The notes under the pieces are model-generated. The model made no database searches, had not been told where the DNA came from, and saw only the letters and a list, made by a program, of their open reading frames with translations. Shown here piece by piece: positions 1-8,812 of a stretch of DNA of 64,000 nt. A program made the position numbers and the translations under genes. The stretch covers positions 1 through 64,000 of the forward strand of contig JAHHQL010000005.1 in assembly GCA_020026415.1 (NCBI GenBank), read 5' to 3'. The stretch's first letter is position 1. Every line of letters starts with the position of its first letter. This DNA is from Alistipes sp. (lineage in GTDB: Bacteria > Bacteroidota > Bacteroidia > Bacteroidales > Rikenellaceae).

Positions 1-384
1 AAGATGAAGGAGGTTCCCGGCAAACGCGACCTGTTCAACATCGTGGCGGTGTTCTACGAGTGTAGCGATGATATGCCCTCGCTGGACGGTACGAACTATA
101 TGGATCCTTCGACGGATGCTTTCCGCAAGTCGGTGTGCAGGTTCGGCCGTATTGATCCCGCACAGTGTTTCGAAACGGATCAGTGGACGGAGTTTGACTT
201 GAAGCTCGAGCCGCGCGACGGCATGAAGATCGATCTCGAGAAACTCATCCACGACAAATACAAATTTGCATTGGTCTTCACGTCGAGTATCAACGGCGAC
301 ACGTTCTCGGGTGCACCAGGCAGCACGCTTTGGATCGACGAGGTGACAGTCGAGTATGCCGATATGAACCCTAAAATGGAATAA
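1..384 (+). CDS. PCMD-domain protein, C-terminal part (5' truncated by window)
   Basis: The reading frame is open from the first base, so the true start lies upstream and only about the last 127 residues are seen. The end of the protein, with a 'FALVFTSS' strand followed by 'GSTLWIDEVTVEY', matches the C-terminal jelly-roll of the PCMD (putative carbohydrate metabolism) domain common in Bacteroidota surface lipoproteins. Such proteins are often followed by a small outer-membrane barrel, as here two bases downstream. Its ligand is unknown. The family call is from remembered motifs and is fairly firm; any role in glycan binding is inference. Confidence 0.75.
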   Translation, partial: KMKEVPGKRDLFNIVAVFYECSDDMPSLDGTNYMDPSTDAFRKSVCRFGRIDPAQCFETDQWTEFDLKLEPRDGMKIDLEKLIHDKYKFALVFTSSINGDTFSGAPGSTLWIDEVTVEYADMNPKME

Positions 385-386
385 TT

Positions 387-1175
387 ATGAAGAAACTATA
401 CTTTTCAATCCTTCTGGCGGCGATGACCCTTCTTGGTGTGAACCGCGCAGAGGCACAAACAGACCGTTCGTACGGCATTATCCGTTCGGCACTCATGGGT
501 CTTCACTACGAGGTGAAGGCGGGAATCAATCTCGGTGGTGCATCGCCCCTTCCCCTGCCGCGCGAGATCCGCGAGATCGACAGTTATTCGCCGACATTGT
601 GTATTTCGATTGAGGGCGATGTGATCAAATGGTTCGGCGAAAAGCAGAAGTGGGGCGTGATGCTCGGCCTTCGCATGGAGAATAAGGGTATGGAGACCCA
701 TGCCCGTGTGAAGAACTATGGTATGGCCTATTTTGGTGAAGGAGGTGAGTTGATGGAAGGTTATTGGACGGGTATGGTGCGTACGCGCTACCGTTCGACG
801 CTCTTCACGATTCCCGTTCTGGCTACCTATAAGGTGAACCGACGTCTTCGTCTGCAATTTGGTCCTTACGTATCGTTCCAGTCGAGTGGCGATTTTTCGG
901 GTAATGTGTATGATGGTTATCTGCGTCACTATGACCCGACGGGTGAAAAAATATTCTCTGAGGGTGAATATCGTCCCTACTACGACTTTTCGGAGCACCT
1001 GCGCACGGTGCAGATCGGCTTGCAGGCGGGCGTAAACTGGAAAGCCTACCGCCACCTGATCGTTTCGGCCGATCTTACGTGGGGTTTGAGCGATATTTTC
1101 AAACCGAGTTTCGAGACCATTAAATTTGATATGTATCCGATCTACCTCAATTTGGGCTTCGGCTACGCATTCTGA
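387..1175 (+). CDS. Outer-membrane beta-barrel protein (PorT-like family)
   Basis: This 262-residue protein begins with a clear signal peptide (Lys-Lys, hydrophobic core, cut after AEA/Q near residue 23). The rest alternates short amphipathic strands and ends in a C-terminal aromatic residue (GFGYAF), as outer-membrane barrels do. It resembles the OMP_b-brl_2/PorT-like small barrel group. Two bases separate it from the PCMD gene, so the two are surely co-transcribed, and a strong terminator follows at 1197-1242. It probably anchors or exports the PCMD partner, which is inference. Confidence 0.75.
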   Translation: MKKLYFSILLAAMTLLGVNRAEAQTDRSYGIIRSALMGLHYEVKAGINLGGASPLPLPREIREIDSYSPTLCISIEGDVIKWFGEKQKWGVMLGLRMENKGMETHARVKNYGMAYFGEGGELMEGYWTGMVRTRYRSTLFTIPVLATYKVNRRLRLQFGPYVSFQSSGDFSGNVYDGYLRHYDPTGEKIFSEGEYRPYYDFSEHLRTVQIGLQAGVNWKAYRHLIVSADLTWGLSDIFKPSFETIKFDMYPIYLNLGFGYAF

Positions 1176-1196
1176 TAAAGCAGGACATAGGATTTT

Positions 1197-1242
1197 GCGG
1201 TGCGGCTTTTCCCGAAAACGGAGAAAGCCGCACTGCTTTTTT
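1197..1242 (+). terminator. Rho-independent terminator after the PCMD/barrel operon
   Basis: A 13-bp stem (GCGGTGCGGCTTT with AAAGCCGCACTGC; one mismatch-free GC-rich core) around a 14-base loop is followed by six T residues. It closes the operon ending at 1175. Confidence 0.85.
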
Positions 1243-1292
1243 ATCCCGGAAAATACCTATATGTTGGGATTGTGATTCCGTGGGATTGCCCA

Positions 1293-1300
1293 TACTTTTG
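1293..1300 (+). promoter_or_regulatory. Bacteroidota -7 promoter element TACTTTTG
   Basis: TACTTTTG fits TAnnTTTG and lies 135 bases before the TonB receptor start, directly after the upstream terminator. It is the only good promoter before the five-kilobase operon 1436-8673, so the leader would be about 130 bases. Confidence 0.7.
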
Positions 1301-1435
1301 TGATGAATTGTGGAACGCAATCTGTCACCCGGACTCGTTATCGACTCTTAGACGCGTTCTGTGTGGTCTATGTGTCTGACGGGCAGTACCATAGGGACGA
1401 AATAAATTCGACGGTGTCCGTGGTTCGACAAATAA

Positions 1436-4252
1436 ATGCCTATGAGAAAAATTTTACTTCTTCTGTGTCTGATCTGTCTGCCGTTTTTTGTTTTGGCGCA
1501 AGAGGTGCGTTTGAAGGGACGTGTATTGGAGCAGAATACCAAGCATCCGATTCCCGATGCCGTTATCGAATTGCCCAAGTACGGACTTTGGGCGATTGCC
1601 GACAAACAGGGTAATTTCGAATTTGAAAAAGTGCCGGCGGGAACGGTTGCCGTCGGGGTGTCGTGTATCGGCTATGCGTCGTCGGTACGCGAGATCCTCA
1701 TCCGTGAAAAGATGCAGCCGCTTGTGCTGTTGCTGAACGAAGAGAGTCTTAGATTGGAGGGGGTCGTGGTGACGGCCAAGGAGCGTACCGATGCCATGTC
1801 CACTTCGCGTACGATCGGCAGTCAGGCACTGGATCATCTTCAGATGGTCGATGTGGCCGACATTTCGTCGCTTCTTCCCGGTGGCAAGACCGTCAATCCC
1901 AACCTGATGAACGAAAATCCCTTTTCGTTGCGTGACGGCGGTTCGTCTGCGGGGAATGCCGCGTTCGGTACGGCTGTCGAGGTTGATGGCGTGCGTCTGT
2001 CGAACAATGCGTCGATGGGTGCCGTGACGGGTGTGGGTACACGTAACATCGCTTCGACCAATATCGCATCGGTCGAGGTCATCACGGGCGTTCCGTCGGC
2101 CGAGTATGGCGATATTTCGTCGGGTATGGTCAAACTCCATACGCGCAAGGGTCGTACCCCTTATATGGTGACTTTTATGACCAATCCCCGCACCAAGCAG
2201 TTTTCCGCATCGAAAGGTTTCGATCTGCACGAGAATCGCGGTGTGCTGAATGCGAGCGTGGAATATACGCGGGCTGCCCAAGAACCCGTTTCGCCCTATA
2301 CTTCCTACTCGCGTACGGGCATTTCGCTCAACTACCGCAATACGTTCCTTAAGAAGTTGCGCTTCGATTTCGGTGTTACGGGCAATATCGGCGGTATGGA
2401 TTCCGAGGATGACCCCGATGCCGAGAATGGCGAGTGGCGTCGTTCTCACGATAATGTGGTGCGTGCCAACACCGCTCTCAAATGGCAGATCAACAAACCG
2501 TGGATTACGAGTATTGATTTCCGCGCCTCGATCAACTATGCCGATAAATACGATCGCGAATGCCTTCATCCCACACCGGGTACGAAAGCACAGGCGGTGC
2601 ATGCAGCCGAAAAAGGTTACTTTGTGGCCGATATTCTTCCCGCCAATTACTTCACCTTCCGCAATGTCGATTCCAAACAACTCGACTATGCCGCCGATGT
2701 GAAAGCCTCGTGGATTCGTTCGTGGGGCAATGTGCGCAGCAGTGCCAAGACGGGACTTGCATGGCGGGCTGACGGGAACGTGGGAAAGGGTGCTTATTAC
2801 GACGATCCGAAACTCGCCCCGAACGGCTATCGTCCCTATCCCTATACGAATATTCCCTACATGCACAACTTGGCATTCTACGTCGAGGAACTCGTGACCC
2901 TGCCTGCGGGCAGGGGGTCGCTGAACCTCATGGCGGGCATCCGTGTCGAGAATACATGGGTCAAGAATACGCAGTATAAGAATACGGACAGTTATTCGCC
3001 GCGTTTTAATCTCAAGTATAACATCAATGACCATATTTCGATTCGTGGAGGTTGGGGTCTGACGGAGAAATTGCCGAACCTCGGTGTCCTCTGTCCCGAA
3101 CCCCAGTACCGCGATTTTTCGGCATTTGAGAGGCGTCACGGCGATACCGGGACTTATATTTATTATACCGAACCCTATTCGATGCGCTTCAATCCCGACC
3201 TGCGCTGGCAGCGTAACCGCAATGCCGAGGTGGGTGTCGATTTGCGTTGGGGCGAATTTTCGATGTCTCTCGTGGCGTTTTTCAACCGCACGACCCGTCC
3301 GTTCACGGTACAGTCGGCTTACGATCCGTTCTCGTATCGCAAGTCTCAACTGCCGAAAAATATGACGATGCCCGCAAATCCGGCATTTAAGGCCGATCCT
3401 GCAACGGGCGATATTTTCATTCGCGATGCCGCCGATCCTGATTCGGCTTGGGAGATGCTCCCGTCGAGCGAGGTGCGTTCGTTTGCCCGTACATCAATCG
3501 AGACGAACGGATCGCCCATTGATCGTAAAGGTTTGGAGTTTGTCCTGAATTTCCCGATGATCAATCCCATCCGCACGGAACTTCGCATGGATGGTGCGTT
3601 CATCTGTACGAAATATGTCAATACGGGCGAGTCGCAATATCTCATGGAGATCTATACGGGAGACCGGTCGTACCCCTATGTCGGGATCTATCCCGACAAC
3701 GGAGGAGGTCGGGCGACAACCTATAACGGACAGGAGACCAAACGACTGAATATGAACCTTACGGCAACAACCCACATCCCGATGATCCGTCTGATCGTGT
3801 CGCTGCGTCTGGAGGCATCACTTCTGCACCGCCGGCAGAATCTCTCGGAATATCGGGGTAAAGAGTATGCCTTCAACGTGGATGAGAAGAGCGGCAAACC
3901 TACGGGCGGCAGCATATATGACGGCAACAGCTACACGGCAATGTGGCCGATCGCTTACCTCGATCTGGACGGCGTGCGCCATCCCTTTACCGATGCCGAG
4001 AAGAACGATCCGCGTTTTGCGAGCATGATGTTGCGCTCGACGAATGCCCACCAATATCGGCTGCACGATTACGACCCCTATTTTTCGGCCAATTTGAGCA
4101 TCACGAAGGAGATCGGCAATCATGTGTCGGTGTCGTTCTATGCCAATAACTTTACCAATGCGCGTAAATATGTCCGCCCTTACCGCGGAGGTGTCGGTGC
4201 GATCTTTACACCGGAGTTCTATTACGGATTGACGATGCGCGTGAAATTTTAA
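1436..4252 (+). CDS. TonB-dependent receptor with N-terminal carboxypeptidase-like domain
   Basis: This is a 938-residue outer-membrane active transporter. A signal peptide (cut after LA/QE near residue 22) is followed by a carboxypeptidase-regulatory-like beta-sandwich (about 23-105: 'LKGRVLEQNTKHPIPDAVI'), a plug domain (about 110-235, with 'VEVITGVPSAEYGDISSGMV') and a long C-terminal barrel ending in an aromatic-basic-Phe terminus (TMRVKF). ATG codons at 1436 and 1442 are both possible; the second gives the more typical MRK signal start. It opens an operon with a DUF4876 lipoprotein, a DUF6850 barrel and a fimbrillin-like lipoprotein (gaps of 12, 3 and 17 bases). It is not a canonical SusC because no SusD follows. 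The substrate is unknown. Confidence 0.9.
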   Translation: MPMRKILLLLCLICLPFFVLAQEVRLKGRVLEQNTKHPIPDAVIELPKYGLWAIADKQGNFEFEKVPAGTVAVGVSCIGYASSVREILIREKMQPLVLLLNEESLRLEGVVVTAKERTDAMSTSRTIGSQALDHLQMVDVADISSLLPGGKTVNPNLMNENPFSLRDGGSSAGNAAFGTAVEVDGVRLSNNASMGAVTGVGTRNIASTNIASVEVITGVPSAEYGDISSGMVKLHTRKGRTPYMVTFMTNPRTKQFSASKGFDLHENRGVLNASVEYTRAAQEPVSPYTSYSRTGISLNYRNTFLKKLRFDFGVTGNIGGMDSEDDPDAENGEWRRSHDNVVRANTALKWQINKPWITSIDFRASINYADKYDRECLHPTPGTKAQAVHAAEKGYFVADILPANYFTFRNVDSKQLDYAADVKASWIRSWGNVRSSAKTGLAWRADGNVGKGAYYDDPKLAPNGYRPYPYTNIPYMHNLAFYVEELVTLPAGRGSLNLMAGIRVENTWVKNTQYKNTDSYSPRFNLKYNINDHISIRGGWGLTEKLPNLGVLCPEPQYRDFSAFERRHGDTGTYIYYTEPYSMRFNPDLRWQRNRNAEVGVDLRWGEFSMSLVAFFNRTTRPFTVQSAYDPFSYRKSQLPKNMTMPANPAFKADPATGDIFIRDAADPDSAWEMLPSSEVRSFARTSIETNGSPIDRKGLEFVLNFPMINPIRTELRMDGAFICTKYVNTGESQYLMEIYTGDRSYPYVGIYPDNGGGRATTYNGQETKRLNMNLTATTHIPMIRLIVSLRLEASLLHRRQNLSEYRGKEYAFNVDEKSGKPTGGSIYDGNSYTAMWPIAYLDLDGVRHPFTDAEKNDPRFASMMLRSTNAHQYRLHDYDPYFSANLSITKEIGNHVSVSFYANNFTNARKYVRPYRGGVGAIFTPEFYYGLTMRVKF

Positions 4253-4264
4253 TCGTAAGAAACC

Positions 4265-5494
4265 ATGAAAAAGATAACCATCCTTTTGTTTGCACTTTTG
4301 AGCCTTGCGGGTTGCTCTTCGTTGGAGGATGCGCCCTATGACGGCATCTTGCGCGAACTGACCGTTCGGCTGAACTACCCCGAAGAGTATGCCGGCTGCC
4401 TTCGTGAAGGCGTCCGCATCATGGCACGCGATATGACCTCCCGCAACGAATATGTGGCTGCGACCGACCGCGGCGGAGTGGCCCGGTTTCGCATGCCGAA
4501 AGGTCTTTATCGTATTTCGTTGTCCGATCGGACGGCAACGGGCGACCGCTTCAACGGAGTGATCGAGCAGGTGCAACTTACGGGCGGGGAGGATCTCTCG
4601 GTGACGATTCCTCTGATCCACCTTTTCCCCTCGACCTTGGTGATCAGGGAGGCTTATTTCGGCGGCTGTCCCAAAACCCCGCTGGAGGGACGTCTGATCA
4701 ACGACCAATACCTCATCATCCACAATAACGACAACAAAGTGCAGTACCTCGACGGCCTGTGTTTCGGATGTGCCGACCCCTACACCTCGGCATCGGATCT
4801 GAATACATGGGTTGAAAAGGATGCCGACGGCAACCTTAAATTTCAGGAGTTTGTTCCGATCGTCGAGGCCGTGTGGCGTTTTCCCGGTTCGGGACAGGAG
4901 TTCCCGCTGGCTCCGGGTGAAGATGCCGTGCTGGTGATCAAAGGGGCGATCGACTATACGAAGGAGTTCCCCTTGTCGGTGAATCTCGACAAGAGCGAAT
5001 ACTTCGTTTGTCACAGCCGTCTGCATTATTCTAACGAAAAACAACATATCACGCCCGGTAAAAATATTCAGGATGCGCATATCCTCAAGGTGCTGAAAAA
5101 GACGGGTAAGGCCAATGCCTATACCGTTGCAATCCAGTCGCCTGCCATCCTGATTTTCCGCCCCGATGATCCCTTGTTCGACCTCGATGCCTACATTGCC
5201 GATGACAGTCGCTCGCTGGCGATCGCTCCGGGCGGTTCGTCGCAGTGTGTCAAGATCCCTTGGGAGTGGGTCTTGGACGGAATGGAAGTCTTTTATAGTA
5301 TTAAGAACAACAAACGCCTTTCTCCTGAGGTCGATGCCAACCCGATTTTCTTCACGGGACCCGGCTTGGGTTATTCGTTGCACCGTCATCTGGACGAGGT
5401 GGCATCGGAAGTTGCGGGGTATGAGGTTTACTGCGACACGAATAATTCTGCCGATGATTTCTATGAACGTAAAACTGCTTCATTGCACCAATAG
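4265..5494 (+). CDS. DUF4876-family lipoprotein
   Basis: This 409-residue protein has a lipobox (LSLAGC, Cys near residue 17), so it should be a membrane-anchored lipoprotein, probably surface-exposed. An N-terminal beta-sandwich-like region (about 25-120) resembles a carboxypeptidase-regulatory fold. The remainder contains the features I associate with DUF4876: 'VIREAYFGGCPKTP' and 'NDQYLIIHNN', a lamin-tail-like stretch. It sits 12 bases after the TonB receptor and 3 bases before a DUF6850 barrel; this trio recurs in Bacteroidota as far as I recall. No function is known to me. The co-occurrence suggests a ligand-capture or plug-associated subunit of the receptor (inference). Confidence 0.75.
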   Translation: MKKITILLFALLSLAGCSSLEDAPYDGILRELTVRLNYPEEYAGCLREGVRIMARDMTSRNEYVAATDRGGVARFRMPKGLYRISLSDRTATGDRFNGVIEQVQLTGGEDLSVTIPLIHLFPSTLVIREAYFGGCPKTPLEGRLINDQYLIIHNNDNKVQYLDGLCFGCADPYTSASDLNTWVEKDADGNLKFQEFVPIVEAVWRFPGSGQEFPLAPGEDAVLVIKGAIDYTKEFPLSVNLDKSEYFVCHSRLHYSNEKQHITPGKNIQDAHILKVLKKTGKANAYTVAIQSPAILIFRPDDPLFDLDAYIADDSRSLAIAPGGSSQCVKIPWEWVLDGMEVFYSIKNNKRLSPEVDANPIFFTGPGLGYSLHRHLDEVASEVAGYEVYCDTNNSADDFYERKTASLHQ

Positions 5495-5497
5495 ACC

Positions 5498-6994
5498 ATG
5501 AAACGCATTCTGCTTTTATTGCTGGTTTTCTCCGCTTCGACGGCCGTTGCACAGGATCGTTTCGACTATGTGGAGCGACACAACCCGTGGAATCGGAGTC
5601 TGAACGCGGCGGGCATTCGCCGCGATACGGTTTCAAATTCGTATGCCGACATCCATTTCGTCAAGGAGAACGGAGGCATGACGGATTATTCGTCATCGGA
5701 AAACAGTTGGACGATCGGCGCACGCACGGCTTCGATCCGCCACTTCAACCGCCTGTCGTTTGCGGGCAGTTTCAGTTACGACTATTTCGACGGCAGAGAC
5801 ATGTGCGGTTCGATGTTTGTCCGTCCGGGGTGTTATCCCGTCGATGTGCTGGAGTTTACGCCCGGTCGCAAGATCCGTGAGAATTATGCCTTTTCGGGTG
5901 CCGTTTCTACGGTATTGTCCGAAAACTGGGACTTGGGCGCACGCATCAATTTCGAGGCGACGAACCTTGCCAAGCGCAAGGACTTGCGCCATCGCAATAC
6001 GCGCCTCGATCTGGAGGTGATGCCCGGGTTGCTCTTTCATAAGGGAGTGTGGTGTGCGGGTGTCGCCTATATTTACCGTAAAAACAACGAACGGGTCAGT
6101 GCCAAAGAGATCGGAACTTCGGCCGAGTCGTACGAGGCTTTCTTCGACAAGGGGCTTTCGTTCGGTGTGCTGGAACGCTGGAACGGCAACGGAACCCACC
6201 TCGATGAGACGGGTTCGGGAATTTCCGGATTCCCTGTCGGCGAACAGAGTCACGGCGCAGGCATCCAATTGCAGTATGAGACCTTGTTTGGTGAGGTTAC
6301 GCTTGCCCGCCGTACGGGTGAGACGGGCGAAAAGGGACTTTTTTGGCACGATTACGAGGCGACCGATTTCGGCGCGAACCTTTCGTGGCAGATCAAATCC
6401 GGTCACGCTCTGCGTTTGAATTATTCGTGGACGAAACTCGATAACAGCGAGAACATTTTCACGCGCGAGACCATCGATGGCATCACCACGACGATTTACT
6501 ACGGCAAAACCCCGATTTTCTCTTCGCGCGAATCGAATTTGAACTTGGAATACGAATTTCATAAAACCGATTGCTGGAATATGCGTGCCGATTTCGGATG
6601 GCGACGTACCGACCGACAATCGACCCTCTATTTCCCCCGCGTCAAGGAGCAGCAGATGGACGAATTTGTGTTCGGCGGCGATGCCCTGTTCCATTTGGGT
6701 AAATGGGAGTTGGACGGTGGAATACACCTGCGTAAGGGAGATTTCGAGGAGTCGGCTTTTGAGGCCGATTCGGATCTCGAAACCGGCGAATACCCCGTGC
6801 AACTTACCGACTATTACAATTATATGAACGAATACCTGACGGCAACGCGCTTGAATTTGAGCCTTGGCGTACGACGCAACATACATCATTTTTATGTCGA
6901 TATTTCGGCAATATACGAACACGGTTTTGATTTGCGATATGTGGCACAGCCCAATCGGATTCGTGCCGTGTTGAGTGTGGGATACAACTTTTAA
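5498..6994 (+). CDS. DUF6850-family outer-membrane beta-barrel protein
   Basis: This 498-residue protein has a signal peptide (cut after AVA/QD near residue 19), a conserved head ('RHNPWNRSLNAAG'), then many amphipathic strands and a C-terminal 'LSVGYNF' barrel signature. The call to DUF6850 rests on this layout and on its place after TonB receptor and DUF4876 genes. A barrel without a plug next to a TonB receptor could be a second channel, or a secretion or assembly barrel for the lipoproteins of the operon (inference). The start three bases after the DUF4876 stop indicates translational coupling. Confidence 0.7.
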   Translation: MKRILLLLLVFSASTAVAQDRFDYVERHNPWNRSLNAAGIRRDTVSNSYADIHFVKENGGMTDYSSSENSWTIGARTASIRHFNRLSFAGSFSYDYFDGRDMCGSMFVRPGCYPVDVLEFTPGRKIRENYAFSGAVSTVLSENWDLGARINFEATNLAKRKDLRHRNTRLDLEVMPGLLFHKGVWCAGVAYIYRKNNERVSAKEIGTSAESYEAFFDKGLSFGVLERWNGNGTHLDETGSGISGFPVGEQSHGAGIQLQYETLFGEVTLARRTGETGEKGLFWHDYEATDFGANLSWQIKSGHALRLNYSWTKLDNSENIFTRETIDGITTTIYYGKTPIFSSRESNLNLEYEFHKTDCWNMRADFGWRRTDRQSTLYFPRVKEQQMDEFVFGGDALFHLGKWELDGGIHLRKGDFEESAFEADSDLETGEYPVQLTDYYNYMNEYLTATRLNLSLGVRRNIHHFYVDISAIYEHGFDLRYVAQPNRIRAVLSVGYNF

Positions 6995-7011
6995 CTAATT
7001 CTAATAACACT

Positions 7012-8673
7012 ATGAAAAAATTATGGATTTTGGCAGCATGCACCGCAATGTTTGCGACTGCATGTTCGAATGACGAAGATCCGGTGAACGGCGGCTTCGA
7101 CGGTCGTCGTAACATCGTGATTGATCCTGTCATCATGAAGATGGGCGAGACAATTGATACCCGTGCAACGGACATCGATTTTGAGAAGGGTGATGCCATC
7201 GGTTTGAATATCAAGATGGCCGATGACCAGTCGGAATACCTCCGCAACGGCAAACTCGTATTCGACGGTACGCAGTTCAAGGCCGAATCGGAGATGTTGT
7301 GGTATGAGGATGCCGGTTTGAAATCGAACCTCGTTGCTTACTATCCTTACACGGCAACACTTCCCGCCGAATTTACGGTGAAGTCCGATCAGTCGGTTGC
7401 CACGAACTACACGGCATCCGATCTGATGATGGGCTTCAAGGAGGGTGTCTTTCCGACCGACCGTCAGGTTGTCCTTCCGTTCAAGCACATGCTGACCAAG
7501 TTGGTCGTAAACATAAACAATAAGAGTTACGGTGAGATCAAGTCGGTAACTTTCAAGGGAACGGTTCCCACTGCCACGGTCGATTTCGCCACGAAGACGA
7601 TCGCCGTCAAAGAGGGTGTTGCCGCTCAGGATGTGATCGCCAAGAAGGTAGCCGCTCAGGGCGGGCAGTTGAACTTTGCCGCCATCGTTGTTCCGCAGAA
7701 CGTAAAATTGCAGATGGCTGTTACGATTGCATTCAACGGTACGGAGAAAGAGATGGTGCAGACTTACAAACAGGTGGAGTTGAAGAACGGTCAGTATGTC
7801 GTAACCATTGACGTATTGCCCGACAAGATCGACATCGTGATGTCGGGTGATATTCAGGATTGGACGGACAACGGTACGCTGGAACCCGATCAGCCCGTAA
7901 ATCCCGAACCTCAGCCCGAAGAAGACTTCCAAGAGTTCGCCGATCATTTCATCTATCACGGTGAGAAGTATAATATCAAGAAGTTTGCTGATGGTCGTGT
8001 TTGGATGACCGAGAATCTGCGTTATGTTCCCGCCGGGGTGACGGTTTCGTCCGATCCCGTCAAGGATGCACACATGTGGTATCCTTACCATGTAGAGAAT
8101 GCGGTCTGCATCGCCGATACCGATGCCGCTGCCGTAGCCAAGGTAGGTTATCTCTACGATCACGAGATTGCATTGAACGGCGGTCAGCCGATCACCGACG
8201 AGAATGCCCGTACGTTTGAGGGTGCACAGGGTATCTGCCCGAAGGGTTGGCACATCCCGACCAGCAAGGAGTATGGTGACTTGTTCGGTTATGTTCAGAA
8301 GGACAAAGACGGAAACGAATACACGAATCCGAACGCTCCGTTCTATGATGAGGATTGGAAAGGCGCACGCCACTCGTCCGTTAATAAAGCAGGTTGGAAC
8401 ATTGCGCGTCCGGGTACCCGTTTCAAATCGTCGTCTGAAACGGCTGTAGGTAATTACCAGAAGGTTGTCGCTTCGGACGGTCTCCCCGGTCTGACTTACT
8501 ATATGTGCTCGACCTATTACAAAACGCATGTCGGCAAAACCAGCACGAACATGCAATTCTTCGGTCTGATGACTTCGATGATTGCCAAATATGCTGACGA
8601 TGGTCGTCTGCACGTTGCTTACAACAATTACAAGAACGGTGTTGCCGTTCGTTGTATCAAGGACGCAAAATAA
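7012..8673 (+). CDS. Fimbrillin-family lipoprotein fused to a C-terminal FISUMP domain
   Basis: A lipobox (FATAC, Cys near residue 19) starts a 553-residue surface-type lipoprotein. Residues about 30-285 follow the fimbrillin (Mfa-like) pattern: 'FEKGDAIGLNI', 'LKSNLVAYYPY', 'LPFKHMLTKLVVNI'. After a Pro/Glu-rich linker (about 290-310: 'PDQPVNPEPQPEED'), residues about 315-552 form a FISUMP domain: 'DGRVWMTENLRYVP', 'GICPKGWHIPTSKEY', ending 'VAVRCIKD'. It is the last gene of the receptor operon. A fimbrillin domain normally polymerises into pili or caps them; with a FISUMP head it may be a tip adhesin, a surface binding protein or a receptor partner. Domain calls are good; the role is inference. 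Confidence 0.85.
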   Translation: MKKLWILAACTAMFATACSNDEDPVNGGFDGRRNIVIDPVIMKMGETIDTRATDIDFEKGDAIGLNIKMADDQSEYLRNGKLVFDGTQFKAESEMLWYEDAGLKSNLVAYYPYTATLPAEFTVKSDQSVATNYTASDLMMGFKEGVFPTDRQVVLPFKHMLTKLVVNINNKSYGEIKSVTFKGTVPTATVDFATKTIAVKEGVAAQDVIAKKVAAQGGQLNFAAIVVPQNVKLQMAVTIAFNGTEKEMVQTYKQVELKNGQYVVTIDVLPDKIDIVMSGDIQDWTDNGTLEPDQPVNPEPQPEEDFQEFADHFIYHGEKYNIKKFADGRVWMTENLRYVPAGVTVSSDPVKDAHMWYPYHVENAVCIADTDAAAVAKVGYLYDHEIALNGGQPITDENARTFEGAQGICPKGWHIPTSKEYGDLFGYVQKDKDGNEYTNPNAPFYDEDWKGARHSSVNKAGWNIARPGTRFKSSSETAVGNYQKVVASDGLPGLTYYMCSTYYKTHVGKTSTNMQFFGLMTSMIAKYADDGRLHVAYNNYKNGVAVRCIKDAK

Positions 8674-8713
8674 TCGAGCCTGAATCAAAGGTTTTGTAAC
8701 GATGGGGTGCCGT

Positions 8714-8766
8714 GGTGCACTCTGTCGTTTTTTTTCGTGTAAAACGATGGATGCACCGCGTTTTTC
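8714..8766 (+). terminator. Probable terminator hairpin after the receptor operon
   Basis: GGTGCA (8714-8719) pairs with TGCACC (8752-8757), and inside it CGTTTT pairs with AAAACG. GCGTTTTTC follows. It lies 41 bases after the fimbrillin stop. Confidence 0.55.
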
Positions 8767-8794
8767 GGGTGGAGGGGTTTTTCTTCTCCACCCG
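8766..8794 (+). terminator. Second hairpin abutting the next promoter
   Basis: A perfect 9-bp stem, CGGGTGGAG with CTCCACCCG, has an 11-base T-rich loop and is followed by ATTTTC. It stands six bases before the TATCTTTG promoter of the S46 gene, so it separates the two units at the last possible point. Confidence 0.6.
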
Positions 8795-8800
8795 ATTTTC

Positions 8801-8808
8801 TATCTTTG
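8801..8808 (+). promoter_or_regulatory. -7 element TATCTTTG for the S46 peptidase
   Basis: A perfect TAnnTTTG whose G is only four bases before the ATG at 8813. Transcription would begin at or inside the start codon, giving an essentially leaderless message. Confidence 0.6.
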
Positions 8809-8812
8809 CGAT

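Noticed and set aside
1454..3349. 631-codon open frame opposite the TonB receptor
   Set aside because: Antisense shadow without signal, motif or regulatory context.
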